DNA from: Sphingomonas nostoxanthinifaciens
GTDB taxonomy: Bacteria > Pseudomonadota > Alphaproteobacteria > Sphingomonadales > Sphingomonadaceae
Assembly: GCF_019930585.1 (NCBI RefSeq)
Contig: NZ_CP082839.1
Location: forward strand, 1,612,001-1,676,000
DNA length: 64,000 nucleotides
Direction: 5' to 3'
Shown: one piece after another, positions 1 to 10,304 of the stretch
How the letters are laid out: each line of letters begins with the position of its first letter
How positions within the stretch are numbered: position 1 is the first letter of the stretch
Translations under genes and position numbers: made by a program
The notes under the pieces: generated by a model
The model's input: the letters and a program-made list of their open reading frames with translations, nothing else
Told to the model about the DNA's origin: nothing
Database searches by the model: none

Positions 1-1
1 G

Positions 2-1075
2 CGCCGCGTCGCCGAACGGCTCGACCAGCTCCAGCGCGATCTCGAGGCGAGCCCGCCCAAGGGCAGCGTGCTGTGGCGCCTGCTCGGCCGCAAGCCCGAG
101 CCGGTGCGCGGCGTCTATCTGTGGGGCGGGGTCGGCCGGGGCAAGTCGATGCTGATGGACCTGCTGTACGATACCAGCACCGTCCGCCCGAAGCGCCGCG
201 TCCACTTCCACGAATTCATGCTGGAGGTTCACGATCGCCTCCGCGCCGAGCGCGTGAAGGAGACGGGCGACCCGATCCCGGCGGTCGCGGCCGATATCGC
301 GGCCGGCGCCAAATTGCTCGCCTTCGACGAGATGGTCGTCAACAACACCGCCGACGCCGCCATCCTCAGCCGGCTCTTCACTGCGGTGCTTGATCACGGC
401 ACGACCGTCGTCACCACCTCCAACCGGCCGCCGGGCGACCTCTACAAGGATGGGCTCAACCGCCAGCTGTTCCTGCCCTTCATCGCGCTGATCGAGGCGC
501 GCATGGACGTGCTGACGCTCGACGGGCCGACCGATTACCGGCTGGAGCGGCTGGGCGGCGCGCCGACCTGGTATGCGCCGCTGGGCGATGCGGCGACGCA
601 GGCGGTGAGCGCCGCCTTCTTCCGCCTGACCGATTATCCGCCCGAGGATCGCGCGCACGTGCCGTCGTGCGAGCTCGCCGTGCCGGGGGGGCGCACGCTG
701 CATGTGCCGAAGTCGCTGAAGGGCGTCGGCGTCTTTTCGTTCAAGCGGTTGTGCGGTGATGCGCGTGGTGCCGCGGATTATCTCGCCATCGCGCGCAATT
801 TCCACACCGTGATCCTCGTCGGCATCCCGGTGATGGGGCCCGAGCTGCGCAACGAGGCGGCGCGGTTCAAGGTGCTGATCGATGCGCTGTACGAGCATAA
901 GGTGAAGCTGATCGTCGCGGCGGCGGCGGTGCCCGAGGCGCTGTATCCCGCGGGCGACGGCGCGTTCGAGTTCGAGCGCACCGTCTCGCGCCTGATGGAG
1001 ATGCAGTCGGCCGACTATCTCGCCGCCGGCCACGGCAGCGAGGGTCAGGGCGACAGCGCCGCCATAGTGCGCTAG
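2..1075 (+). CDS. zapE: Cell division protein ZapE (AFG1-family ATPase), 5' partial
   Basis: The frame is open from base 2, so the start codon lies outside the window. In the family this cytoplasmic P-loop ATPase associates with the Z-ring and modulates FtsZ; mitochondrial relatives (Afg1/LACE1) act in respiratory complex turnover. Seen in the sequence: Walker A GGVGRGKS near base 127, a Walker B-like LLAFDEM near base 318, the conserved block SNRPPGDLYKDGLNR, and a C-terminal AFG1 region ending at TAG 1073-1075. About 358 codons are present, close to a full-length family member. zapE next to mdh is common in alphaproteobacteria; here two envelope genes lie between them. The following gene starts 28 bases downstream on the same strand. 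Confidence 0.93.
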   Translation, partial: RRVAERLDQLQRDLEASPPKGSVLWRLLGRKPEPVRGVYLWGGVGRGKSMLMDLLYDTSTVRPKRRVHFHEFMLEVHDRLRAERVKETGDPIPAVAADIAAGAKLLAFDEMVVNNTADAAILSRLFTAVLDHGTTVVTTSNRPPGDLYKDGLNRQLFLPFIALIEARMDVLTLDGPTDYRLERLGGAPTWYAPLGDAATQAVSAAFFRLTDYPPEDRAHVPSCELAVPGGRTLHVPKSLKGVGVFSFKRLCGDARGAADYLAIARNFHTVILVGIPVMGPELRNEAARFKVLIDALYEHKVKLIVAAAAVPEALYPAGDGAFEFERTVSRLMEMQSADYLAAGHGSEGQGDSAAIVR

Positions 1076-1103
1076 GATCGCCGGGGGCGGCAGGGGTAAA
1101 GCG

Positions 1104-2225
1104 TTGAGCGTGTTGGTAGACGGTAAAAGTGCGTCATCGTCGGTGCGGGCGACCCCGCGCCGGCTCGACTGGGTCGAGGTCGGACGCGGGCTCGCCGCGC
1201 TCGGCGTGGTGATCGCCCACTACAATCCCACGCCCAACAGCGGCCTGTTCGTGCTGGGGCGCGATCTCGGCTCCTATGCCGTCGAGTTCTTCTTCACGCT
1301 CAGCGGCTTCATCATCTTCTTCGTCCATGGCCGCGAGCTCGGCCAGCCGGAGGCGCTCGGCCGCTACGGTTGGCGGCGCCTGTGTCGCGTGCTGCCGACC
1401 TACTGGATCATGCTGGCGGCGGCGTTGGTGTTCAACCAGACGATCCAGAATCCCAGCGCGCGTATTCACCTCAACGTCGTCGAGCTGCTGCGCCAGACCT
1501 TCCTCATACCGAATACCGATCTGCTGATCGGGCCGGCATGGACGTTGCGCCACGAACTGCTGTTCTACGCCATGTTCGCGCTGATCATCGTGTCGCGGCG
1601 GTTCGGGCTCGCCATATTCGCGGCGTGGATGGTCGCCTGCCTCGCCAATCTGGTGATCTTCGGCCTGCCGCCGGGACAGATTTGGACGCCCGAGGGCATC
1701 TTCTTCCACCATTACAATCTGGATTTCGCGTGCGGCATGGCGATCGCGCTGGCGGCGCGGCGGCCGATCCTGCCGGCGCTGACGGCGATCGCCGGCGCGA
1801 TCGGGATCGTGCTGTGCGGCCTGTCCGCCACGTTGCTGCCGCACGCCGTTCTGGTCAACGTGCTGGGGCACAAGGCGTTGTTCTGCGGCATCCTCGGGTT
1901 GCTGGTGCTGCTGTCGCGGCGTGGGGTGGAGGCGCCCGGATGGGGCGTCCGCCTCGGCGCGATGTCCTACGCGCTCTATATCTCGCACATCACCGTCGGG
2001 GTGGCGTTCAACGGCGCGCTCAAGCATCTTCACGTGCGCGAAGCGATCCCGATCGGGTTGCTGTTCGCGATCGACATCGCCGTGGCGGTGACCTTCGCTG
2101 GCCTGTTCTTCTCGGTGGTCGAAAAGCCGATGCTCAAGCGGCTCTATGCGGCATGGGATGCGCGCCGGCCGACGCCCGAGCGGATTGCGCCTGCGGGCAC
2201 GGTCGCCGCCGATCAAGGCGTCTGA
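1104..2225 (+). CDS. Acyltransferase 3 family integral membrane protein
   Basis: This 373-residue polytopic membrane protein has the acyltransferase-3 (OafA/YrhL-like) pattern: an N-terminal RLDWVEVGRGLAALGVVIAHY segment containing the family's catalytic-type histidine, then FFFTLSGFIIFF, an RR-rich cytoplasmic turn and about ten hydrophobic segments. Family members O-acetylate or otherwise acylate surface polysaccharides or lipids. The start chosen is TTG at 1104, with AGGGG about seven bases upstream; a GTG at 1110 is the alternative. The next gene is a glycosyltransferase in the same direction, so a joint role in envelope glycan modification is reasonable but inferred. The acyl donor and acceptor cannot be read from the sequence. 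Confidence 0.88.
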   Translation: MSVLVDGKSASSSVRATPRRLDWVEVGRGLAALGVVIAHYNPTPNSGLFVLGRDLGSYAVEFFFTLSGFIIFFVHGRELGQPEALGRYGWRRLCRVLPTYWIMLAAALVFNQTIQNPSARIHLNVVELLRQTFLIPNTDLLIGPAWTLRHELLFYAMFALIIVSRRFGLAIFAAWMVACLANLVIFGLPPGQIWTPEGIFFHHYNLDFACGMAIALAARRPILPALTAIAGAIGIVLCGLSATLLPHAVLVNVLGHKALFCGILGLLVLLSRRGVEAPGWGVRLGAMSYALYISHITVGVAFNGALKHLHVREAIPIGLLFAIDIAVAVTFAGLFFSVVEKPMLKRLYAAWDARRPTPERIAPAGTVAADQGV

Positions 2226-2294
2226 TCGCGTCGGCGGTGGCCCCGCCGGTGCGACCTGCTATGGGGCCGGAACCATAGTAGAGTTGCGCCTTCC

Positions 2295-3470
2295 GTGTCT
2301 TCGCCTTCCGATCCCGTTCTGAATCCGCCGGCCTTCCTTTCGATGCGCGCGTCGCTGCCCGCCGAATTGGCCGTGGTGGTGCCCGCCTATAACGAACGCA
2401 GCAACGTGGCGCTGCTGGTCGATGCGGTCGCGCATGCGCTGCCCGACGTCCACTGGGAGATCGTGTTCGTCGACGACGACTCGCCGGACGGCACCGCCCA
2501 GCAGGTGCGTGCGCTGGCGCAGGCCGATGCGCGCGTGCGCGTCGTTCATCGCTACGGCCGGCGCGGACTGGCCTCCGCCTGCGTCGAGGGCATCCTCGCG
2601 ACCTCGGCGCCGATCGTGGCGGTGATGGACGCCGACCTGCAGCATGACGAGACGATCCTCGGGGCGATGTTCCGCCGCATCCGCCAGGGCGACGTCGATC
2701 TCGTCGTCGGCAGCCGCTACGTCGAGGGCGGCGGCATGGGCGAATGGAGCCGCCGCCGCATCGCCATGAGCCGGCTGGCGACCGCGCTCGCCAATCGCCT
2801 GACCGGAACCGCGATCGGCGATCCGATGAGCGGCTTCTTCATGCTGACGCGCGGGGCGTTCATGGCGTCGCTGCCGGGCCTGTCGTCGGTCGGCTTCAAG
2901 ATCCTGCTCGACATCGCCGCGAGCGCGCCCGCGCCGCTGCGCGTGGCCGAGGTTCCCTACACCTTCCGCACCCGCCAGCATGGTGAGAGCAAGCTCGATA
3001 GTCTCGTGCTGTGGGAATATCTCCAATTGCTGCTCGACAAGGCGTTCGGCCACATCGTGCCCGCGCGCTTCATCAGCTTCGCGTTGGTCGGCGGATCGGG
3101 CGTGGTGGTGCACTTCGTCGTGCTCACCGTGGTCCTCGAAACCTTGCTGCATCTGCACGGCGCGGCTGACGAGGAGCGCTGGTTCGCGATCGCGCAGGGG
3201 GCGGCGACGGTCGTCGCGACCTCCAGCAACTTCTTCCTCAACAATCTGCTCACCTATCGCGACCAGCGGCTGAAGGGGATGCGGCTGCTGTGGGGCTGGA
3301 TGACGTTCAACCTGGTCTGCGGCATCGGCTTCCTCGCCAATGTCGGCATCGCCAGCTGGCTCTATCAGCGGCGCAATTATCTGGTCGTGTCGGCGCTCGC
3401 CGGTATCGCGATCACGACGGTGTGGAATTACGCAATGTCGTCGATCTTCACGTGGCGGCGGCGCGGCTGA
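2295..3470 (+). CDS. Glycosyltransferase family 2 with C-terminal GtrA-like membrane domain
   Basis: The N-terminal half is a GT2 domain of the dolichyl-phosphate mannose synthase type: VVVPAYNER at the nucleotide-binding strand, FVDDDSPDGT, and AVMDADLQHD as the metal-binding DxD region, then GSRYVEGG and MSGFFMLTR. The C-terminal ~130 residues hold four hydrophobic segments beginning FISFALVGGSGVVVHF, the signature of GtrA-like flippase-type domains. Such fusions transfer a sugar to a polyprenyl phosphate and may help move it across the inner membrane. The start is given as GTG 2295; an in-frame ATG at 2343 (MRASLPAELAVVV) is a good alternative because homology begins shortly after it. The sugar specificity is unknown. 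Confidence 0.9.
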   Translation: MSSPSDPVLNPPAFLSMRASLPAELAVVVPAYNERSNVALLVDAVAHALPDVHWEIVFVDDDSPDGTAQQVRALAQADARVRVVHRYGRRGLASACVEGILATSAPIVAVMDADLQHDETILGAMFRRIRQGDVDLVVGSRYVEGGGMGEWSRRRIAMSRLATALANRLTGTAIGDPMSGFFMLTRGAFMASLPGLSSVGFKILLDIAASAPAPLRVAEVPYTFRTRQHGESKLDSLVLWEYLQLLLDKAFGHIVPARFISFALVGGSGVVVHFVVLTVVLETLLHLHGAADEERWFAIAQGAATVVATSSNFFLNNLLTYRDQRLKGMRLLWGWMTFNLVCGIGFLANVGIASWLYQRRNYLVVSALAGIAITTVWNYAMSSIFTWRRRG

Positions 3471-3555
3471 GCCTTTCGATCCTCGCAGCGCAACATAAAA
3501 ACCTATTTCGGGCGGTTGAACCCCCCGGACGATGGGTCTAAGCGAGCCCCGCTGA

Positions 3556-4581
<1,026 letters not shown>

Positions 4582-4585
4582 AGCC

Positions 4586-4653
4586 GTCACCCCGGCGCAG
4601 GCCGGGGTCCAGTCCCGCCGTTGGAACTGGATGCCGGCCTACGCCGGCATGAC
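4586..4653. repeat. REPIN-like composite inverted repeat, family A (copy upstream of GIY-YIG gene)
   Basis: The element is framed GTCA...TGAC. It contains two hairpins (CCCCGGC/GCCGGGG and ATGCCGGC/GCCGGCAT) facing each other around CCAGT/ACTGG. The same architecture recurs at 12795, 22044, 33370, 39881 and 51216 with diverged sequence. It separates mdh from the GIY-YIG gene. Confidence 0.85.
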
Positions 4654-4668
4654 GGGTAGAGGAAGGAT

Positions 4669-4959
4669 GTGGAGAAAAGCGGTTACGTCTACATCATGGC
4701 AAGCGGACGGAACGGTACGCTTTACCTTGGTGTGACGAGCGATCTGGTGAAACGGGTTCATGAGCATCGTACGGATGCCGTCGAGGGTTTCACCAGCCGT
4801 TATGGCTGCAAGACGTTGGTCTGGTTCGAAGTTCACGATCGTATCGACGGTGCGATCGTGCGCGAGAAGCAGATGAAGGAGTGGCGCAGGGCCTGGAAGC
4901 TTCGCGAGATCGAGGCCACCAATCCTGATTGGAACGATCTGTTCCCGTCGCTGATCTGA
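4669..4959 (+). CDS. Small GIY-YIG domain nuclease (COG2827/UPF0213-like)
   Basis: A 96-residue single-domain protein. GYVYIMASGRNGTLYLGVTSD holds the GIY-YIG variants (VYI and YLG), followed by the conserved arginine and histidine in LVKRVHEHR, then GFTSRYGC, LVWFE, the glutamate-containing REKQMKEW, and NPDWNDL. All residues expected of the nuclease core are present. Biochemical function in this short stand-alone group is not established; cleavage of DNA is inferred from the fold. The start is GTG 4669. The gene sits where sucC is normally found, between mdh and sucD, and is bracketed by inverted repeats at 4586-4653 and 4961-4990. A diverged, broken paralogue with its own flanking repeats lies between sucB and lpdA. 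Confidence 0.88.
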   Translation: MEKSGYVYIMASGRNGTLYLGVTSDLVKRVHEHRTDAVEGFTSRYGCKTLVWFEVHDRIDGAIVREKQMKEWRRAWKLREIEATNPDWNDLFPSLI

Positions 4960-4960
4960 G

Positions 4961-4990
4961 GACTGGATCCCGGCCTTCGCCGGGATAACG
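4961..4990. repeat. Half-copy of the family A repeat downstream of GIY-YIG gene
   Basis: GACTGG followed by the hairpin ATCCCGGC-CTTC-GCCGGGAT and AACG corresponds to the right half of the 4586-4653 element. It begins two bases after the GIY-YIG stop and ends about 20 bases before sucD. Confidence 0.75.
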
Positions 4991-5012
4991 AAAAAGGGAA
5001 TGCGACAGGGCG

Positions 5013-5897
5013 ATGAGCATCCTCGTTGACGCGAACACCAAGGTGATCACCCAGGGCTTCACCGGCCAGCAGGGTACCTTCCATTCGGAGCAGGCGATCG
5101 CCTACGGCACCAAGGTCGTCGGCGGCGTGACGCCCGGCAAGGGTGGCCAGTCCCACATCGGCCTGCCGGTGTTCGACACGGTGCATGAGGCGGTCGAGAA
5201 GACCGGCGCGGATGCGAGCGTGATCTACGTGCCGCCGCCATTCGCGGCCGACTCGATCCTCGAGGCGATCGACGCCGAAGTGCCGCTGATCGTCTGCATC
5301 ACCGAGGGCATTCCCGTGCTCGACATGGTGCGCGTCAAGCGGGCGCTCTCGGGCTCCAAGTCGCGCCTGATCGGCCCGAACTGCCCGGGTGTGCTGACGC
5401 CGGGCGAGTGCAAGATCGGCATCATGCCCGGCAATATCTTCTCAAAGGGCTCGGTCGGCGTCGTGTCGCGCTCGGGCACGCTCACCTACGAGGCGGTGTT
5501 CCAGACGACGGCGGCGGGCCTCGGCCAGACGACCGCGGTCGGCATCGGCGGCGATCCGGTCAACGGCACCAACTTCATCGACGTGCTGGAACTGTACCTC
5601 GCGGACGAGGCGACCAAGTCGATCATCATGATCGGCGAGATCGGTGGCTCGGCCGAGGAAGAGGCCGCGCAGTTCCTGAAGGACGAGGCCAAGAAGGGCC
5701 GCTCCAAGCCGATGGTCGGCTTCATCGCCGGCCGTACCGCGCCTCCGGGCCGTCGCATGGGCCATGCCGGCGCGATCGTCTCGGGCGGCCAGGGCGGCGC
5801 CGAGGACAAGATCGCGGCGATGGAATCGGCCGGCATCCGCGTCGCGGCGAGCCCGTCGGAGCTCGGCACGACGCTGGTCGAGCGTCTCAAGGGTTGA
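5013..5897 (+). CDS. sucD: Succinyl-CoA ligase (ADP-forming) alpha subunit
   Basis: This is the alpha subunit of succinyl-CoA synthetase, which couples succinyl-CoA cleavage to nucleoside triphosphate synthesis in the TCA cycle. The 294-residue protein shows the CoA-binding Rossmann start ([16 protein letters not shown]), [26 protein letters not shown], and the phosphohistidine loop [15 protein letters not shown] near residue 250. The start is ATG 5013 after AGGG-containing sequence. The partner beta-subunit gene sucC, usually immediately upstream, is not in the window; a GIY-YIG cassette occupies that position. sucA follows within 90 bases. Confidence 0.97.
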   Translation: MSILVDANTKVITQGFTGQQGTFHSEQAIAYGTKVVGGVTPGKGGQSHIGLPVFDTVHEAVEKTGADASVIYVPPPFAADSILEAIDAEVPLIVCITEGIPVLDMVRVKRALSGSKSRLIGPNCPGVLTPGECKIGIMPGNIFSKGSVGVVSRSGTLTYEAVFQTTAAGLGQTTAVGIGGDPVNGTNFIDVLELYLADEATKSIIMIGEIGGSAEEEAAQFLKDEAKKGRSKPMVGFIAGRTAPPGRRMGHAGAIVSGGQGGAEDKIAAMESAGIRVAASPSELGTTLVERLKG

Positions 5898-5985
5898 TTT
5901 GGACGATGATAGCGCTCACCTGACGGGAGCGCCGCGACTGCGACCGGACGTTTCGATCCGGCGACGAAGCGAAGAAGGACGTGAC

Positions 5986-8889
5986 ATGGGTTTCGAGGGA
6001 CAGAGCTTCGACGGGCTTGAGGGCGTAAGCCCCTCATTCGCGGAGGCGCTGTACCGACGATACCGCGCCGATCCGCAGTCGGTGGAGGCGGGCTGGCGCG
6101 CTTATTTCGAGACGCTTGAATCGTCCGTCGCCGCCCCCAGCTGGGCGCGTCCGAACTGGCCTCCGATCGAGACCGACGCGCTGACCGCCGGGCTCGATCC
6201 CACTCAGATGCAGCCCGAGCCGAAGCCGGCCAAGGGCGGCGCCAAGCCCGCGCCGGCGGCCCCCGCTGCCGCGCCGGCCGCCGCGGACGTGACGGCCGCC
6301 GCGCTCGACGCGATCCGCGCGGCGACCCTGATCCGCACCTATCGCGTGCGCGGCCACCTGCTTGCCGATCTCGATCCGCTCGGCCTCGCCCGGCGCGAGC
6401 AGCTGCCCGAGGATCTCGACCCGGCCTATCATGGCTTCACCGAGGCCGACATGGATCGCCCGATCTTCGTCGGCGGCGCGCTCGGCTTCGAGAAGGCGAC
6501 CGTGCGCGAGCTGATCGCGGTCCTCCGCCGCAATTACTGCGGCAAGGTCGGCCTCGAATATATGCACATCCAGGACGTGGAGGAGCGCAAGTTCCTGCAG
6601 GAGCGGATGGAGGGCAAGGACAAGGAGATCAGCTTCACGCTCGAGGGCAAGAAGGCGATTCTTACCAAGGTAATCGAGGGCGAGCAGTGGGAGAAATTCT
6701 GCGCCCGCAAGTTCGTCGGCACCAAGCGCTTCGGCCTCGACGGCGGCGAGTCGATGATCCCCGCGCTCGAAGCGGTGCTGAAATATGCCGGCTCGTCTGG
6801 CGTGCAGGAGGTCGTGCTCGGCATGGCGCATCGCGGGCGCCTGAACGTGCTCGTGAACGTGATGGCGAAGCCCTATCGCATCCTGTTCCACGAATTTGCG
6901 GGCGGCTCGTCCAATCCCGAGGACGTGGGCGGCTCGGGCGACGTGAAATACCATCTCGGCACGTCGAGCGACCGCGAGTTTGACGGCCACAAGATCCACC
7001 TCAGCCTCGCGCCCAATCCGTCGCATCTCGAGTGCGTCGATCCGGTGGTGCTGGGCAAGAGCCGCGCCAAGCAGACCAAGCTCGGCGACAATGCACGCGA
7101 GAAGGTGCTGCCGATCCTGATCCACGGCGACGCGGCCTTTGCGGGTCAGGGCGTGATCATGGAATGCTTCGGCTTCTCCGGCCTCGTCGGCTACAATACC
7201 GGCGGCTGCATCCACTTCGTCATCAACAACCAGGTGGGCTTCACCACCTCGCCGCAGTTCGCGCGCTCGTCGCCTTATCCCAGCGACATCGCCAAGATGG
7301 TCTCGGCACCGATCCTTCACGTCAACGGCGACGATCCCGAGGCGGTGACCTTCGCCTGCAAGGTCGCGACCGAATATCGCCAGACGTTCAAGCGCGACGT
7401 CGTGATCGACATGTGGTGCTATCGCCGCTTCGGCCACAACGAGAGCGACGAGCCCGGCTTCACCCAGCCGCTGATGTATGACGAGATCCGCACCCACACG
7501 CCGGTGTCGAAGGTCTATGCCGATCGGCTGATCGCGCAGGGCCAGGTCGATCAGGCATGGGTTGATCAGGAGGAAGCCGCCTTCATCGCCCGCCTCGACG
7601 ACGAGTTCGAGGCGGCCAAGGGCTACAAGGCGAACAAGGCCGACTGGTTCGAGGGCGAGTGGGCCGGCTTCGCCGCGCCGAAGGAGCCGATCACCGAAAA
7701 GCGCGCCGCCGCCAGCGGCGTGACGCGCGAACTGGCCGACGATGTCGCCAGGACGCTGACCACGGTGCCGGAAGGCCTTGTCATCCATAAGACGCTCGGC
7801 CGCGTGCTGGATGCCAAGCGCCAGATGTTCGCGAGCGGCGAAGGCATCGACTGGGCGACCGCCGAGGCGCTCGCCTTCGGAACCCTGCTCAAGGACGGCT
7901 ACGCCATCCGTCTTTCCGGGCAGGATGTCGGCCGCGGCACGTTCAGCCAGCGCCACGCAGTGTGGGTCGACCAGACCGACGCGCACAAATATATCCCGCT
8001 CTCGACGATCGACCGCTCCTTCCAGGTGCTCGACAGCCCGCTGTCCGAATTCGGCGTGCTCGGCTTCGAATATGGCTATTCGGGGCAGGCGCCGAACACG
8101 CTGGTGCTGTGGGAAGCGCAGTTCGGCGATTTCGCCAACGGCGCGCAGGTGATGATCGATCAGTTCATCGTCGCCGGCGAAGACAAGTGGCTGCGCGCCA
8201 ACGGCCTCGTCATGCTGCTGCCGCACGGTTACGAAGGGCAGGGGGCGGAGCATAGTTCGGCCCGGCTGGAGCGTTACCTGCAGCTCTGCGCCGAGGACAA
8301 TATCCAGGTCGCCAATTGCACGACGCCGGCCAACTACTTCCACATCCTGCGCCGCCAGATGCTGCGCAAGTTCCGGAAGCCGTTGATCATCATGACGCCG
8401 AAGTCGCTGCTGCGGCACAAGGCGGCGGTGTCGTCGCTCGACGACCTGCTGGGCGACAGCCACTTCCACCGCATCCTGCCCGATCCGACGCCGCCGGCCG
8501 ACGATCAGGTCAAGCGGCTGGTGCTGTGCTCGGGCAAGGTCTTCTACGATCTGGCTGATGCGCGCGAGAAAGCGGGCGACGCCAACACCTCGATCATCCG
8601 CGTCGAGCAGCTCTATCCGTTCCCGTCCGACGCGCTGGTCGCCCGGATCGCGCGCATGCCGAACCTCGAGACGGTGGTGTGGGCGCAGGAAGAGCCGCGT
8701 AACGCCGGTGCCTGGTTCTTCGTTCGCGAGCTGATCGAGGCGGTCCTCGCCGACACCGGCAAGAGCGGCATCGCGCCGGTCTATGCGGGCCGCAAGGCCT
8801 CGCCCGCGACCGCGACCGGCCTCGCCAAGAAACACGTCCAGGAGCAGGCGGCGCTCGTCGCCGAGGCGCTGGGCCACGAAGCACGATAG
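5986..8889 (+). CDS. sucA: 2-oxoglutarate dehydrogenase E1 component
   Basis: Thiamine-diphosphate decarboxylase of the 2-oxoglutarate dehydrogenase complex (967 residues, normal for E1o). The N-terminal region SPSFAEALYRRYRADPQSVEAGW is the E2-binding segment of E1o proteins, followed by an Ala/Pro linker. The ThDP core shows GMAHRGRLNVL, HGDAAFAGQGV and INNQVGFTTSP; the transketolase pyrimidine domain shows GRGTFSQRH and YGYSGQAPNTLVLWEAQFGDF. The frame stays open upstream to 5764, but ATG 5986 with GAAGAAGGA eight bases before it matches the family N-terminus and avoids overlapping sucD. sucB follows 12 bases after the stop, so sucAB are cotranscribed. Confidence 0.97.
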   Translation: MGFEGQSFDGLEGVSPSFAEALYRRYRADPQSVEAGWRAYFETLESSVAAPSWARPNWPPIETDALTAGLDPTQMQPEPKPAKGGAKPAPAAPAAAPAAADVTAAALDAIRAATLIRTYRVRGHLLADLDPLGLARREQLPEDLDPAYHGFTEADMDRPIFVGGALGFEKATVRELIAVLRRNYCGKVGLEYMHIQDVEERKFLQERMEGKDKEISFTLEGKKAILTKVIEGEQWEKFCARKFVGTKRFGLDGGESMIPALEAVLKYAGSSGVQEVVLGMAHRGRLNVLVNVMAKPYRILFHEFAGGSSNPEDVGGSGDVKYHLGTSSDREFDGHKIHLSLAPNPSHLECVDPVVLGKSRAKQTKLGDNAREKVLPILIHGDAAFAGQGVIMECFGFSGLVGYNTGGCIHFVINNQVGFTTSPQFARSSPYPSDIAKMVSAPILHVNGDDPEAVTFACKVATEYRQTFKRDVVIDMWCYRRFGHNESDEPGFTQPLMYDEIRTHTPVSKVYADRLIAQGQVDQAWVDQEEAAFIARLDDEFEAAKGYKANKADWFEGEWAGFAAPKEPITEKRAAASGVTRELADDVARTLTTVPEGLVIHKTLGRVLDAKRQMFASGEGIDWATAEALAFGTLLKDGYAIRLSGQDVGRGTFSQRHAVWVDQTDAHKYIPLSTIDRSFQVLDSPLSEFGVLGFEYGYSGQAPNTLVLWEAQFGDFANGAQVMIDQFIVAGEDKWLRANGLVMLLPHGYEGQGAEHSSARLERYLQLCAEDNIQVANCTTPANYFHILRRQMLRKFRKPLIIMTPKSLLRHKAAVSSLDDLLGDSHFHRILPDPTPPADDQVKRLVLCSGKVFYDLADAREKAGDANTSIIRVEQLYPFPSDALVARIARMPNLETVVWAQEEPRNAGAWFFVRELIEAVLADTGKSGIAPVYAGRKASPATATGLAKKHVQEQAALVAEALGHEAR

Positions 8890-8901
8890 GAAAGACCGGA
8901 C

Positions 8902-10203
8902 ATGCCGACCGATGTTGTGGTGCCCACGCTGGGCGAATCGATCACCGAAGCGACGCTCGGCCAGTGGCTGAAGCAGCCGGGCGAGGCGGTGAAGGCCGAC
9001 GAGCCGATCGCCAGCCTCGAGACCGACAAGGTCGCGGTCGAGGTCAATGCCCCGACCGCCGGCGTGATCGCCGAACTGGTGGTGAGCGAGGGCGCCACGG
9101 TGAATGTCGGCGCGGTGATCGCGCGGATCGAAGCGGGCGCGCAGGCCGCCTCCGCCGCCACGCCGAAGGCCGAGGATCGCACCGCGGTCGCGCAGGCCGA
9201 AAAGGCTGAGCCGCCGGCGCCTGCGGCCGCTCCGGTCGGCGGCGCGGTCGAGGCGACGCCGGCAGGCTATGGCAATCATGGCGAGACGGCGGTCGGTGAC
9301 AGCCCCGCTTTGTCGCCGTCGGCGCGCCGCGCGGTGCTCGAGCATGGCGTCGATCCCGCGGCCGTGAAGGGCACGGGCGTCGACGGCCGCATCACCAAGG
9401 ACGACGTGGTCGCCGCCGCCAAGGCCGGCACCGCGAAGGCCGCGAGCGCAGCGCCGCAACCTTCGACGTCCGCGTCGGTGCCCGCGGCGGCCGCCGGCCC
9501 GAGCCGCAAGGAAGAGCGCGTGCGCATGTCGCGCCTGCGCCAGACGGTCGCCAAGCGCCTGAAGGAAGCGCAGAACACCGCCGCCATGCTGACGACGTTC
9601 AACGACGTCGACATGACCGAGGTGATCGCGGCGCGCGCCAAGTATAAGGATCTGTTCGAGAAGAAGCACGGCGTCCGCCTCGGCTTCATGGGCTTCTTCG
9701 TGAAGGCTGCCTGCCAGGCGCTGCGCGACGTGCCGTCGGTCAACGCCTCGATCGAGGGCGACGAGATCGTCTATCACGATTATGCCGACGTCTCGGTCGC
9801 GGTCTCCGCGCCCAACGGCCTTGTCGTTCCGGTGATCCGCGACGCGCAGTCGCTGTCGGTCGCCGGCATCGAGAAGACGATCGGCGATTTCGGCAAGCGC
9901 GCCAAGGACGGCACGCTCAAGATGGACGAGATGAAGGGGGGCACCTTCACCATCTCCAACGGCGGCGTGTTCGGCTCGCTGATGTCGACCCCGATCATCA
10001 ACCCGCCGCAGTCCGCCGTGCTGGGCCTGCACCGCATCGAGGAGCGGCCGGTGGTGAAGGACGGGCAGATCGTAGCCCGCCCGATGATGTATCTGGCGCT
10101 CAGCTACGATCACCGCATCATCGACGGCCGCGAGGCGGTGACCTTCCTCGTCGCGCTGAAGAACGCGATCGAGGATCCGACCCGGCTGCTGATCGACCTT
10201 TGA
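8902..10203 (+). CDS. sucB: Dihydrolipoyl succinyltransferase (E2) of 2-oxoglutarate dehydrogenase
   Basis: The 433-residue E2 transfers succinyl groups from lipoamide to CoA. Domains in order: an N-terminal lipoyl domain with the lipoyl-lysine motif ETDKVAVEV near residue 43; an Ala/Pro-rich linker; a peripheral-subunit binding domain ([22 protein letters not shown], about residues 135-170); a second linker; and the catalytic acyltransferase core with [13 protein letters not shown] and the active site [13 protein letters not shown] (His and Asp near residue 405). One lipoyl domain is the usual number for SucB. The start is ATG 8902 with GGAAAG upstream. Downstream lies a repeat/GIY-YIG pseudogene cassette before lpdA, which encodes the E3 partner. 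Confidence 0.97.
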   Translation: MPTDVVVPTLGESITEATLGQWLKQPGEAVKADEPIASLETDKVAVEVNAPTAGVIAELVVSEGATVNVGAVIARIEAGAQAASAATPKAEDRTAVAQAEKAEPPAPAAAPVGGAVEATPAGYGNHGETAVGDSPALSPSARRAVLEHGVDPAAVKGTGVDGRITKDDVVAAAKAGTAKAASAAPQPSTSASVPAAAAGPSRKEERVRMSRLRQTVAKRLKEAQNTAAMLTTFNDVDMTEVIAARAKYKDLFEKKHGVRLGFMGFFVKAACQALRDVPSVNASIEGDEIVYHDYADVSVAVSAPNGLVVPVIRDAQSLSVAGIEKTIGDFGKRAKDGTLKMDEMKGGTFTISNGGVFGSLMSTPIINPPQSAVLGLHRIEERPVVKDGQIVARPMMYLALSYDHRIIDGREAVTFLVALKNAIEDPTRLLIDL

Positions 10204-10213
10204 TCCAGAACGT

Positions 10214-10289
10214 GTGCTCCTGCGGACGCAGGAGCCCAGGGTCGTGAGCGGTCGCTCGAAGCTCTGGGTTTCTGCGCTCGCAGGTACAC
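10214..10289. repeat. REPIN-like composite inverted repeat, family B (left of GIY-YIG pseudogene)
   Basis: GTGCTCCTGCG...CGCAGGAGCCCAGGG on the left and CTCTGGGTTTCTGCG...CGCAGGTACAC on the right form the same two-hairpin layout as family A but with an unrelated stem sequence (CTCCTGCG). The right half is decayed. It begins ten bases after the sucB stop. Confidence 0.8.
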
Positions 10290-10304
10290 GAACACGAGGA
10301 GGCA

